Assembly: GCF_002585305.1 (NCBI RefSeq)
Contig: NZ_NUNF01000023.1
Location: 14,339 to 65,667, forward strand
Reading direction: 5' to 3'
Source of the DNA: Bacillus sp. AFS037270
Lineage (GTDB): Bacteria > Bacillota > Bacilli > Bacillales_B > DSM-18226
DNA length: 51,329 nucleotides
Shown: positions 15,529 to 23,402 of the stretch, piece after piece
Position numbering within the stretch: position 1 is the stretch's first letter
Layout of the letters: each line of letters begins with the position of its first letter
Translations under genes and position numbers: made by a program
The notes under the pieces: model-generated
Told to the model about the DNA's origin: nothing
Databases searched by the model: none
The model's input: the letters and a program-made list of their open reading frames with translations, nothing else

Positions 15529-16797
15529 ATGGGAATTCTTCAAGAACTATTAAAGGATATTCCGGTACCCAAAATGGCTAAAGTGAAAGTAAAGTTTGAA
15601 AACAATAAGATTGACGACCTTGGGCAAGAATTAAAGTTGAAATTAAACCGGGTACATATTCAAGAAAAAATTCAGCCTGGGATGGAAATTGCGATTGCTG
15701 TTGGGAGCAGGGGGCTTGACCGGCTCGTAGAATTAACAGCGGTAACGGTGCAATTCCTAAAGGAGCTGGGTGCTAAACCATTCATCGTTCCTAGTATGGG
15801 TAGCCACGGCGGTGCAACTGCCGAGGGACAACGTGAGGTATTAGCCCACCTTGGCGTAACAGAAGCTACTGTTGGTTGTGAAATCCGCTCATCGATGGAA
15901 GTGGTGAAAGTTGGGGAATTGCCTAATGGATTACCTATCTATGTTGATAAGTTTGCGTCAAAAGCAGATGGCATTGTGGTCATTAATCGGGTAAAACCAC
16001 ATACAGCCTTCCGGGGACCGGTCGAAAGTGGCATCATGAAGATGATTAGTATTGGTCTAGGGAAGCAAAAAGGCGCGGAAGCATGTCACCAAATGGGCTT
16101 TAAATATATGGCTGAAAATGTGCCGGCAATGGCAAAGGTGATTATGGAAAAAACCCCATTCCTGTTTGGAGTAGCCACAATCGAAAATGCCTTTGATAAA
16201 GTGGCAGTGCTCGAAGTACTTACTCCCGAGGAAATTGTGGAAAAAGAACCTGCGTTGCAAAAGCAAGCCAAGGCGTTATTACCGAAGCTTTTCTTTGATC
16301 AGCTGGATGTCCTTTTGATTGATGAGATTGGTAAAAATATTAGCGGAGATGGCATGGATCCAAACATTACTGGGCGCTATCCAACCCCGTATGCATCTGG
16401 CGGACCTGATGTAAACAAAATGGTCGTGCTTGACGTAACCGTTCAATCAGAGGGAAATGCGAATGGAGTAGGGACGGCGGATTTTACTACCCAGCGGCTG
16501 GTAGATAAGATGGATAAAGAGGGCACTTATGCGAATGGTTTGACTTCAACCGTTTGTGCACCTACAAAAATTGCTACCACCTTGCCAAATGATAAAATGG
16601 CGATTCAGGCAGCTGTTAAAACCTGCAATATCTTAGATTTTACAAAAGTTAAATTAGTAAGGATCAAAAATACATTAGAGCTTAGTCAGATTGAAGTCTC
16701 TGAGCCTTTACTTCCATACATTGCCGAGCATCCGAATATGGAGCAAATCTCAGATGTATATGAATTCCAATTTGATGATAAAGGAAATTTATTTTAA
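15529..16797 (+). CDS. LarA-superfamily nickel-dependent hydroxyacid racemase/epimerase, probable sugar-acid C2 epimerase
   Basis: 422 residues. The LarA catalytic frame is visible: GSHGGAT with H93, KPHTAFRG with H158, SGIMKM with K171 and ACHQMG with H187. In Lactiplantibacillus LarA the nickel-pincer cofactor is bound to K184 and nickel is held by H200; the 16-residue spacing is identical here (K171/H187). H93 and H158 correspond well with catalytic H108 and H174. The larE, larB and larC genes that make the cofactor follow. The nearby SDR, gluconokinase and uxaC suggest that the substrate is a hexonate rather than lactate, for example mannonate to gluconate. GGAGG precedes ATG 15529. Superfamily is confident; substrate is inference. 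Confidence 0.83.
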   Translation: MGILQELLKDIPVPKMAKVKVKFENNKIDDLGQELKLKLNRVHIQEKIQPGMEIAIAVGSRGLDRLVELTAVTVQFLKELGAKPFIVPSMGSHGGATAEGQREVLAHLGVTEATVGCEIRSSMEVVKVGELPNGLPIYVDKFASKADGIVVINRVKPHTAFRGPVESGIMKMISIGLGKQKGAEACHQMGFKYMAENVPAMAKVIMEKTPFLFGVATIENAFDKVAVLEVLTPEEIVEKEPALQKQAKALLPKLFFDQLDVLLIDEIGKNISGDGMDPNITGRYPTPYASGGPDVNKMVVLDVTVQSEGNANGVGTADFTTQRLVDKMDKEGTYANGLTSTVCAPTKIATTLPNDKMAIQAAVKTCNILDFTKVKLVRIKNTLELSQIEVSEPLLPYIAEHPNMEQISDVYEFQFDDKGNLF

Positions 16798-16815
16798 ACA
16801 AGAGGAGAGATAGAT

Positions 16816-17586
16816 ATGTCAAATTTATTTGATTTAACAGGGAAAACAGCAGTTGCAATCGGGGGAAATGGTGTATTAGGATCAGCGATGGCAAAAGGAT
16901 TAGCGGAACATGGAGCAAGAGTAGCCATTGTCGGCCGTAATTTAGAAAAGGCTGAAGCTGTTGTTAAGGAAATTACCGCAAATGGCGGAGAAGCAAAGGC
17001 GTTTCAAGCAGATGTTAGTTCTCGTGACTCCTTAATGAAAGTAGCAGATGAAATTGACCAATGGTCAGGCGGTTGTGATATTCTCTTAAATGCACCGGGA
17101 ACGAATAGTTCAACACCATTTCTTGAACTTGAAATGGATGAGTATGATAAAATTATGGAAATTAACCTTAAAGGAATTGTGTTAGCTTGTCAAATCTTTG
17201 CGAAAAGGATGATTGAACAGGATAGAAAGGGAAGTATTATTAATATTTCCTCTGTATCTTCAACCACACCGCTTTCTCGGGTATTTACGTATTCTGTATC
17301 AAAAGCAGGCCTTAATAGTGTGACCCAATATTTAGCTCGTGAGTTTGCACCAAATGGGATTCGCGTAAATGCCATTATTCCTGGGTTTTTCCCTGCCGAG
17401 CAAAATCGAAAAATATTAGATGCAGAAAGAATTGAAAATATTATGAGACATACACCAATGAACCGTTTTGGGGAAGCGGAGGAACTTCAAGGTGCAACAG
17501 TTTGGCTTGCATCAGAAAAAGCTTCGAGCTTTGTGACCGGTGCTTTGATAAGAGTAGATGGCGGATTTGGAAGCATGACCATTTAG
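16816..17586 (+). CDS. SDR-family oxidoreductase, probable D-fructuronate reductase (UxuB/YjmF type)
   Basis: 256 residues, a classical SDR. It has the cofactor motif GGNGVLGSAMAKGLAEHG near residue 17, NAPG, an active-site Ser in the NISSVSS segment, and Y159/K163 in the YSVSK motif. The stretch IRVNAIIPGFFPAEQNRKIL resembles the mannonate oxidoreductases of the B. subtilis YjmF group, which reduce fructuronate to mannonate. It lies 18 bp after the larA-like gene with GAGGAGAG before ATG 16816. Gluconate 5-dehydrogenase is the main alternative. Confidence 0.75.
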   Translation: MSNLFDLTGKTAVAIGGNGVLGSAMAKGLAEHGARVAIVGRNLEKAEAVVKEITANGGEAKAFQADVSSRDSLMKVADEIDQWSGGCDILLNAPGTNSSTPFLELEMDEYDKIMEINLKGIVLACQIFAKRMIEQDRKGSIINISSVSSTTPLSRVFTYSVSKAGLNSVTQYLAREFAPNGIRVNAIIPGFFPAEQNRKILDAERIENIMRHTPMNRFGEAEELQGATVWLASEKASSFVTGALIRVDGGFGSMTI

Positions 17587-17667
17587 TTTAGAGTTCACAT
17601 AAAATCGCTTTTTTCTAAATATGTTAAAGATAATGGTCATCAATAGAAAATTGGGGGAGTTGGGGAA

Positions 17668-18471
17668 ATGCTGACAGAGAAGTATAAAAAATTACAATCC
17701 ATTCTCCGTGAGATGAAATCAGTTGTTGTTGCATTTTCAGGAGGGGTAGATAGTACGTTTTTGTTAAAAGCTGCGGTTGAAACATTAGGTACTGAGCAGG
17801 TACTTGCTGTTACAGCAGACTCTGAAAGCTATCCCTCAAGTGAATTGGAAGAGGCAAAGAAACTAGCAGAAAAAATTGGTGCTAAACACCAAGTTATCGA
17901 AACATCAGAACTAGCAATCCCAGGATATGCAGAGAATAATAAAAATCGATGCTATTTTTGTAAGAGCAGTTTATTCGATCACTTAATCCCTGTGATGGAT
18001 GAAAAGGGGTTTCAAAATGTGATTTATGGTGTCATCGCTGACGATATGAATGAATTTCGCCCTGGCATGAAGGCAGCTAAAGAAAAGGGGATTCGGGGTC
18101 CGCTGCAAGAAGCGGACCTCTATAAAAAAGAAATTAGAGAACTTTCCAAAGCATTTAATTTGCCAACATGGAATAAACCATCTTTAGCCTGTCTTTCATC
18201 GAGAATAGCCTATGGTGAGTTTATTACAAAAGAGAAATTAACCAAGGTTGAAAAGGCTGAGGATTATCTAAGATCACTTCAAATTCGCCAAGTACGGGTA
18301 AGAACACACCAGGATATTGCAAGGATAGAGGTAGAACCAAGCGATATGGCTATTGTTTTAAATCAGCATGAACAAATAGTTAAACAACTTCAAGACTTTG
18401 GATACAAATACATTACCCTAGACTTAGTTGGTTATCAGAGCGGAAGTATGAACAAAGTTCTATCTAAATAG
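17668..18471 (+). CDS. larE: LarE, ATP-dependent sulfur transferase for the nickel-pincer (NPN) cofactor
   Basis: 267 residues. The PP-loop ATP pyrophosphatase motif FSGGVDSTF is at about 23-31. C175 in PSLACLSSR matches the sulfur-donor Cys176 of L. plantarum LarE. The protein also has RCYFCK with C95 and C98, giving the three-cysteine arrangement reported for LarE proteins that use a [4Fe-4S] cluster instead of sacrificing a cysteine. The enzyme adenylylates and thiolates the pyridinium dicarboxylate intermediate. It lies 81 bp after the SDR gene and is followed by a strong terminator at 18503-18540. Confidence 0.9.
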   Translation: MLTEKYKKLQSILREMKSVVVAFSGGVDSTFLLKAAVETLGTEQVLAVTADSESYPSSELEEAKKLAEKIGAKHQVIETSELAIPGYAENNKNRCYFCKSSLFDHLIPVMDEKGFQNVIYGVIADDMNEFRPGMKAAKEKGIRGPLQEADLYKKEIRELSKAFNLPTWNKPSLACLSSRIAYGEFITKEKLTKVEKAEDYLRSLQIRQVRVRTHQDIARIEVEPSDMAIVLNQHEQIVKQLQDFGYKYITLDLVGYQSGSMNKVLSK

Positions 18472-18502
18472 TATTTGCCTCGGGTTGTGATAAGAGTAAA
18501 AG

Positions 18503-18540
18503 AGAAAAGGCTTTGGAAGAATCCAAAGCCTTTTCTTTTA
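18503..18540 (+). terminator. Strong terminator between larE and gntK
   Basis: A 14-bp perfect stem (AGAAAAGGCTTTGG, 18503-18516, with its complement at 18523-18536) ends in a T-rich run. It splits the lar genes into two segments, so gntK-larB-larC need read-through or a promoter I could not identify in the 37 bp that remain. Confidence 0.85.
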
Positions 18541-18577
18541 AAAAATGGATAATTATAAATAAAGGAAGATGAAATTT

Positions 18578-20053
18578 ATGTCAAGTGAATTTGTTATGGG
18601 GCTTGATATTGGAACAACAAGTGTAAAAGCGTGTGTGTTTACTTTATACGGAAAATTAGTAGCCGATGTAGAGAAAATGAACACATCCTTTTATCCTCAT
18701 CAAGGCTGGGTGGAGCAAGACCCTATTGAAATTGAACAATCTGCAATCCTAGCAATTAGAGAAGTCATAGAAAAAGCAGCCATCGACAGAAATGATTTAG
18801 TTACAATAGGTTTTTCTGCTGCTATGCACTCATTAGTTTGTATCGGTGAAGAGGGAACACCTATTTCTCCAGCACTTATTTGGGCGGATGGCAGGAGTTA
18901 TGAACAAGCTGAAAAGATAATAAAAACAAGGGGAGATAAGGTTTATTCCCGGACCGGAACTCCGATTCACCCGATGACACCTTTTGTAAAGCTAGTCTGG
19001 ATGAAAGAAACAGAATATGAACCTTACAAAAGAGCCCAATACTTTATGTCCATTAAGGAATACTTACTGCAATGCTGGTTTGGTAAAAGGGTGATTGACT
19101 ATTCCATGGCATCAGCAACAGGATTATTCAACCCGGAAACACATAAATGGGAACAAGAATTATTAGAACTTGCTGGTATAAAAGAAAAGCAGCTTTCAGA
19201 AATTGTTCCTCCGACGAAAACCCTAACAGGCATTAATCAAGCGAAGGCTGAAGAAATGGGAATAAACCCGCAAATGCCCTTTGTTGTTGGCGCTGCAGAC
19301 GGCCAATTAGCAAATCTCGGCATAGGAGCCATTCTACCTGGAGAAGTGGCTGTATCTGTAGGTACGAGTGGTGCAATCAGGCAGCTTACAAAAGGAGTAA
19401 GGATTAGTGAAAATCAAGAAACTTTCTGTTATTCCTTTACAGAGGATACCTCTATTATTGGCGGTCCAACTAACAATGGCGGAGTAGTCCTGCAATGGCT
19501 AAAGGACCTTTTAGAAGACGATCGAAGTTTTACAGATTTTTTAGCCGATGCAAAAAAGGCTGCGCCGGGGGCAGATGGAATTCTCTTTCTTCCTTATCTA
19601 AATGGTGAACGAGCTCCTATCTGGAATCAACGAGCAAAAGGGAATTTCTATGGAGTTTCCATAACTCATAAAAAAGAACATTTTATTCGAGCCGTGCTAG
19701 AAGGGATTACTTTTAATCTCTATCAAATAGGAAAAACCTTGGAAAGTTTAGCAGGGGAGCCGCAAAAGATTTATGTTAATGGCGGTTTAGCCAGATCTCC
19801 ATTGTGGCTGCAAATGATGGCGGATATTTTTGAAGCAGAGATTTATGTTTCGGAAAGCCACCACAGTGCTGCCTGGGGCGCTGCATGGACAGCCCTTGTC
19901 GCGATTCATAAAGTAGAATCTTTTGAAGATATTAAAAAGAATATACCGATGGGGAAAGCGACCTTACCAAATAAGGATACTAGTGAAATCTACAAGAGGA
20001 TTTATCAGAATTACATCGAATTGGCTAAAGATATGAAAAAGTATTTTAGATAG
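18578..20053 (+). CDS. gntK: Gluconokinase, FGGY family
   Basis: 491 residues, full length. The FGGY kinase ATP-site motif is GLDIGTTSVKACVF and the substrate domain has GFSAAMHSLVCIGE and WADGRS. The C-terminal domain has GVSITHKKEHFIRAVLEGITFNLYQIG and NGGLARSPLWLQMMADIF. The AAMHSL segment is typical of gluconokinases. The start is ATG 18578 rather than 18569, since AAAGGAAG (18561-18568) directly abuts the earlier ATG. The enzyme phosphorylates gluconate to 6-phosphogluconate. Its placement between larE and larB ties the nickel epimerase to gluconate metabolism. Another sugar acid or xylulose as substrate is less likely. Confidence 0.85.
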   Translation: MSSEFVMGLDIGTTSVKACVFTLYGKLVADVEKMNTSFYPHQGWVEQDPIEIEQSAILAIREVIEKAAIDRNDLVTIGFSAAMHSLVCIGEEGTPISPALIWADGRSYEQAEKIIKTRGDKVYSRTGTPIHPMTPFVKLVWMKETEYEPYKRAQYFMSIKEYLLQCWFGKRVIDYSMASATGLFNPETHKWEQELLELAGIKEKQLSEIVPPTKTLTGINQAKAEEMGINPQMPFVVGAADGQLANLGIGAILPGEVAVSVGTSGAIRQLTKGVRISENQETFCYSFTEDTSIIGGPTNNGGVVLQWLKDLLEDDRSFTDFLADAKKAAPGADGILFLPYLNGERAPIWNQRAKGNFYGVSITHKKEHFIRAVLEGITFNLYQIGKTLESLAGEPQKIYVNGGLARSPLWLQMMADIFEAEIYVSESHHSAAWGAAWTALVAIHKVESFEDIKKNIPMGKATLPNKDTSEIYKRIYQNYIELAKDMKKYFR

Positions 20054-20072
20054 GAAATTTAGGGGGAAGCTT

Positions 20073-20849
20073 ATGCTTGATGAGATATTAAAACAAGTTC
20101 AAACAGGAACCCTTAGTATTACAGAGGCTAAAGAAAGATTAGCGACCTTTGAAAATTTAGGCTTTGCTAAAGTGGACCATCATCGTAAGAAACGTCAAGG
20201 CTTTGCTGAGGTCATTTATGGCGAAGGAAAAACAGTTGATCAGATCATCTCGATTGTTCAAGCTTTAAGGGCACGGAATAACGAAATCCTTGTCACAAGA
20301 GTTTCTAAAGAAAAGGCAGAAGTTATCCTGCAGACTTGTCCGGAACTTACTTATAATGAAACAGCAAATATTCTTTTTTGGAAAGATGAAACGGGGCCAA
20401 TAAAAAATAAAGAAGGATACATTGCTGTAATAGCCGCAGGTACCTCGGATTTAAGGGTGGCTGAGGAAGCAGCGGTTACTGCAGAAGTTTTAGGCAGTCA
20501 TGTTCATCGCATTTATGATGTAGGAGTTGCAGGAATACATCGTCTATTGAACCATGCTGAGGAAATTCAACAAGCAACTGTATCCGTTGTGGTTGCGGGA
20601 ATGGAAGGAGCCCTTCCAAGTGTAGTTGGCGGTCTTGTCTCACATCCAGTAATTGCAGTACCAACAAGCATTGGTTACGGAGCAAATTTTCATGGGTTAT
20701 CGGCCCTGCTAACAATGCTAAACTCATGTGCTTCAGGAATAAGTGTTGTCAATATTGATAATGGATTTGGCGGCGGCTACAATGCAGTCTTAATTCACCA
20801 ACTTGCACAAAAAGGGGAAACCGTAAAAAATGAAGACACTATACTTTGA
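20073..20849 (+). CDS. larB: LarB, nicotinic acid adenine dinucleotide carboxylase/hydrolase for NPN cofactor
   Basis: 258 residues with a PurE-like AIR-carboxylase domain in the C-terminal half (AAGTSDLRVAEEAAVTAEVLG, VVAGMEGALPSVVGGL, VIAVPTSIGYG). C219 in LNSCASGISVVNIDNGFGGGY matches the catalytic Cys221 of L. plantarum LarB. It carboxylates NaAD at C5 and cleaves it to the dicarboxylated mononucleotide, the first step of NPN synthesis. It starts 19 bp after gntK, and larC starts inside its 3' end. Confidence 0.93.
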   Translation: MLDEILKQVQTGTLSITEAKERLATFENLGFAKVDHHRKKRQGFAEVIYGEGKTVDQIISIVQALRARNNEILVTRVSKEKAEVILQTCPELTYNETANILFWKDETGPIKNKEGYIAVIAAGTSDLRVAEEAAVTAEVLGSHVHRIYDVGVAGIHRLLNHAEEIQQATVSVVVAGMEGALPSVVGGLVSHPVIAVPTSIGYGANFHGLSALLTMLNSCASGISVVNIDNGFGGGYNAVLIHQLAQKGETVKNEDTIL

Positions 20850-21753
20850 TTGTTTTTCAGGAATAAGCGGGGATATGGTCCTCGGTGCGCTAATCGATGC
20901 AGGAGCAGACCCGAATCTTTTAGTGTCAGAATTGAAGAAGCTGCAAATAGAAGATGAATATGATTTGAAATGGAAAAGAATTGTTAAGAATGGAATCACC
21001 AGTACGAAGTTTGATGTGATCTTACTAAATAGCTCTAATCAGGCTCATAATCACCACGAGCACAGCCATGAACACGAACATGAGCACAGTCATGATCACG
21101 AACATGAGCACAGTCATGATCACCAACATGAGCACAGTCATGATCACGTACATGAGCACAGTCATGATCACCAACATGAGCATACCCATGATCACGAACA
21201 TAAACATACCCATGCTCATGAACACCATGATCACCATCACCATACACATCGTGCATATAAAGATATTGTAGAGTTAATTGAAGCAGCTGATTTCTCTATT
21301 CCAGTAAAAGAAACGGCTCTAAAGATATTTAAAAGAATCGGAGAAGCGGAAGGACATATCCACGGGATTCCTTTAGAAAAGGTTCATTTCCATGAAGTTG
21401 GTGCTATTGATTCCATTATCGATATAATAGGCGCAGCGATATTAATCCATCAATTAAACGTTGATTCAATAAAGTCATCCCCTATCCCAGTGGGAACGGG
21501 AAGAATCCATATTGACCATGGAGTTTATCCTGTTCCGGCTCCTGCAACACTAGAAATTCTAAAAGGAGTTCCAATTGAGCAGTCAGACATAAGGGCAGAG
21601 TTAACCACGCCAACTGGAGCGGCCATTATTGCTGTACTCGCTGAGGAATTCGGGCCCATCCCTTCAATGAAAATTTCTTCAATTGGCTATGGGGCAGGAA
21701 CAAAAACCTTTAAACAGCATCCCAACGTACTTCGAATAATTATCGGTAATTAA
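20830..21753 (+). CDS. larC: LarC1-type nickel-insertion protein; LarC2 domain missing
   Basis: 307 residues. It starts YFDCFSGISGDMVLGALIDAGAD, the LarC signature, then has a histidine-rich segment of about 65 residues (76-140), then LIEAADFS, KVHFHEVGAIDSIIDIIGAA and TTPTGAAIIAVLAEEFGP. It ends at IGYGAGTKTFKQHPNVLRIIIGN. Full LarC continues from this point into the CTP-binding LarC2 domain (beginning around an NIDDM motif). In L. plantarum that part is reached by a programmed frameshift. Here a terminator follows the stop by 4 bases and no LarC2 frame is present. The gene overlaps larB by 20 bases. Either LarC2 is encoded elsewhere or this LarC is reduced. Confidence 0.88.
   Translation: MKTLYFDCFSGISGDMVLGALIDAGADPNLLVSELKKLQIEDEYDLKWKRIVKNGITSTKFDVILLNSSNQAHNHHEHSHEHEHEHSHDHEHEHSHDHQHEHSHDHVHEHSHDHQHEHTHDHEHKHTHAHEHHDHHHHTHRAYKDIVELIEAADFSIPVKETALKIFKRIGEAEGHIHGIPLEKVHFHEVGAIDSIIDIIGAAILIHQLNVDSIKSSPIPVGTGRIHIDHGVYPVPAPATLEILKGVPIEQSDIRAELTTPTGAAIIAVLAEEFGPIPSMKISSIGYGAGTKTFKQHPNVLRIIIGN
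21076..21219 (+). repeat. 24-bp coding tandem repeat in larC (histidine-rich segment)
   Basis: Six 24-bp units encode EHEHSHDH-like octapeptides. The unit reads GAACATGAGCACAGTC followed by ATGATCAC. Units 1 to 5 are nearly identical and unit 6 diverges; more decayed versions flank the array. Sequence identity at the DNA level suggests recent slippage expansion. The encoded histidines probably bind nickel. Confidence 0.9.
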
Positions 21754-21757
21754 AATA

Positions 21758-21788
21758 AAAGCTGCCATATTTTTGGCAGCTTTCTTTA
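21758..21788. terminator. Terminator after larC (possibly bidirectional)
   Basis: AAAGCTGCCA (21758-21767) pairs with TGGCAGCTTT (21774-21783), followed by CTTT on the right and preceded by A-rich sequence on the left. It separates convergent larC and the small gene at 21786. Confidence 0.78.
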
Positions 21789-22064
21789 AGCCCATTTGAT
21801 CTCTTTTAATAGTTGCTGCCTAAATAATTGAATGATAAATTCATTGTAAAAATCATTTCTCACAATTACCTGATAGTTGTTATTCGGATGTATGTAATAA
21901 TGGATATCGGTTAAAACTCGATTATCATCAAAATATTGACGTACTTTCATAAGTTTTTTCTTTAACTCACTATCAAATAGCGTAATAAAAAACTCAATAT
22001 CATTACCATTTGTCGTTTCATTTAGTTCAATAAGCTTTTTGTCATACGTATACTCGACTTTCAT
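21786..22064 (-). CDS. Small conserved-looking protein of unknown function
   Basis: 92 residues from ATG 22064, with AGGAGG six bases upstream; a TTG one codon earlier is possible but closer to the ribosome binding site. The protein is charged, with no signal peptide or membrane span, and ends in a basic/hydrophobic helix (FIIQLFRQQLLKEIKW). The gene starts 10 bp after the ArsB-like permease gene and is probably co-transcribed with it. I do not recognise a family. Confidence 0.65.
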   Translation of the reverse strand: MKVEYTYDKKLIELNETTNGNDIEFFITLFDSELKKKLMKVRQYFDDNRVLTDIHYYIHPNNNYQVIVRNDFYNEFIIQLFRQQLLKEIKWA

Positions 22065-22074
22065 CAAAATCCTC

Positions 22075-23355
22075 CTATATTAAGTATCTTAAATAAATGT
22101 AAATTGTACAAATCACAATAGAAAGGATCATTAATGGAAAAGCAATTAGCAGAAACTTTCCAAACGTAATCGGGTATCCTTCCTTTGCGGCAAGACCGGC
22201 TACTATAACGTTGGCGCTTGCACCGATCAATGTACCATTTCCCCCAAGACATGCTCCTAGAGACAGGCTCCACCAGAGTGGTTCCAAATTTTGAATGCCC
22301 AATTCTCCCATATCCTTGATCATCGGAATCATCGTGGCTACGAATGGAATGTTATCGATAAAGGCGGAGGCAATCGCACTAACCCAAAGAATTAGAATCG
22401 AGGTGGATGCCACATCTCCGCCCGTCAAATGAACGGAGTAATCAGCTAGTAGAGAAATAACTCCTGTCTCGATCAATCCTGAGACAAGAACGAACAACCC
22501 GATAAAGAAGAAAATGGTTGTCCACTCTACTTTTAAAAAAGACTTATCCAAGTATTCTTCCCCTGTTAATAGAAGTAAAAGAAAGGCACCTGCTAACGCA
22601 ACGGTCGCCGATTCAATATGAAGCAGTTGATGCAGGAAAAACCCAAAAATTGTTAAAAGTAATGCTGTTAATGACTTGATTAATAGTGTTTTATCCGTAA
22701 TTTCTTCCTTTTCGTCTAAGTCCATTAAACTAGCTTTCAATTCTGGTGATGTTCGGAGCTGTTTACGATAGATAAAGGCTAGAATACCTACATTTACAAA
22801 TAAAATGAAAAAAGAAATAGCAGTAAGGTTGTTGATAAATGCCATAAACGTTAATTCTTTCACTGCGCTTCCAAGCATGATATTTGGCGGGTCGCCAATT
22901 AAGGTAGAGGTTCCGCCAATGTTGGAAGCGATAATCTCGGTAATTAAAAACGGAATCGGATTTACCCGTAATTGCCTTGTGATACTAAATGTCACGGGAA
23001 CCATTAGCAGGACGGTAGTGACATTATCTAAAAAAGCTGAGCCTAATGCTGTAATAATCCCAAGGGCTAGTAATATCTTCAACGGATCGCCTTTAACCTT
23101 TTTAGCTGCCCATATGGCGATATACTTGAACAAGCCTGTCTCAGATGTAATGGCGACAATAATCATCATCCCCGTCAACAATCCGAGTGTATTAAAATCA
23201 ATGTGATGTAAGGCCTTTTCTTGACCAACAATCCCTAACAGGACCATTATAATTCCACTAGCCATGGCGATAATTGTCCGGTGAATCCTTTCAGTGACAA
23301 TAAAGGCGTAGGTAAATAAAAATACTCCTATTGCAATGATTGCTTGTGTTGACAC
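22075..23355 (-). CDS. ArsB/NhaD/SLC13-type (ion transporter superfamily) permease
   Basis: 426 residues with about 11 membrane spans. The two repeated halves carry the diagnostic motifs SAFLDNVTTVLLMVP and NIGGTSTLIGDPPNIM in the first half and SAFIDNIPFVATMIPM and LGGNGTLIGASANVI in the second. The family exports arsenite or moves anions or Na+/H+; nothing in the context points to arsenic, since there is no arsR or arsC. The start is GTG 23355. The gene is translationally close to the small downstream gene. Confidence 0.82.
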   Translation of the reverse strand: MSTQAIIAIGVFLFTYAFIVTERIHRTIIAMASGIIMVLLGIVGQEKALHHIDFNTLGLLTGMMIIVAITSETGLFKYIAIWAAKKVKGDPLKILLALGIITALGSAFLDNVTTVLLMVPVTFSITRQLRVNPIPFLITEIIASNIGGTSTLIGDPPNIMLGSAVKELTFMAFINNLTAISFFILFVNVGILAFIYRKQLRTSPELKASLMDLDEKEEITDKTLLIKSLTALLLTIFGFFLHQLLHIESATVALAGAFLLLLLTGEEYLDKSFLKVEWTTIFFFIGLFVLVSGLIETGVISLLADYSVHLTGGDVASTSILILWVSAIASAFIDNIPFVATMIPMIKDMGELGIQNLEPLWWSLSLGACLGGNGTLIGASANVIVAGLAAKEGYPITFGKFLLIAFPLMILSIVICTIYIYLRYLI

Positions 23356-23402
23356 GTATGAATCACTTCTCCCTTTGTATTTTTACATTCATTGAAAAAT
23401 GC

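Noticed and set aside
21025..21256. Several overlapping frames on both strands across the histidine repeat, and a possible CRISPR-like array
   Set aside because: The 24-bp periodicity keeps all frames open by composition. Units abut without spacers and are in frame with LarC, so this is a coding minisatellite, not a CRISPR.
15529..21753. Reading the lar cluster as a plain lactate racemase operon
   Set aside because: No lactate permease or lactate dehydrogenase is present; the neighbours are an SDR, gluconokinase and a glucuronate regulon operator, which fit a hexonate better.
22805..23206. 133-codon plus-strand frame
   Set aside because: Antisense to the ArsB-like permease, with no ribosome binding site and no recognisable family.
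22075..23355. Naming the permease ArsB (arsenite efflux)
   Set aside because: No arsR, arsC or other arsenic genes are present; the superfamily also includes anion and sodium transporters.
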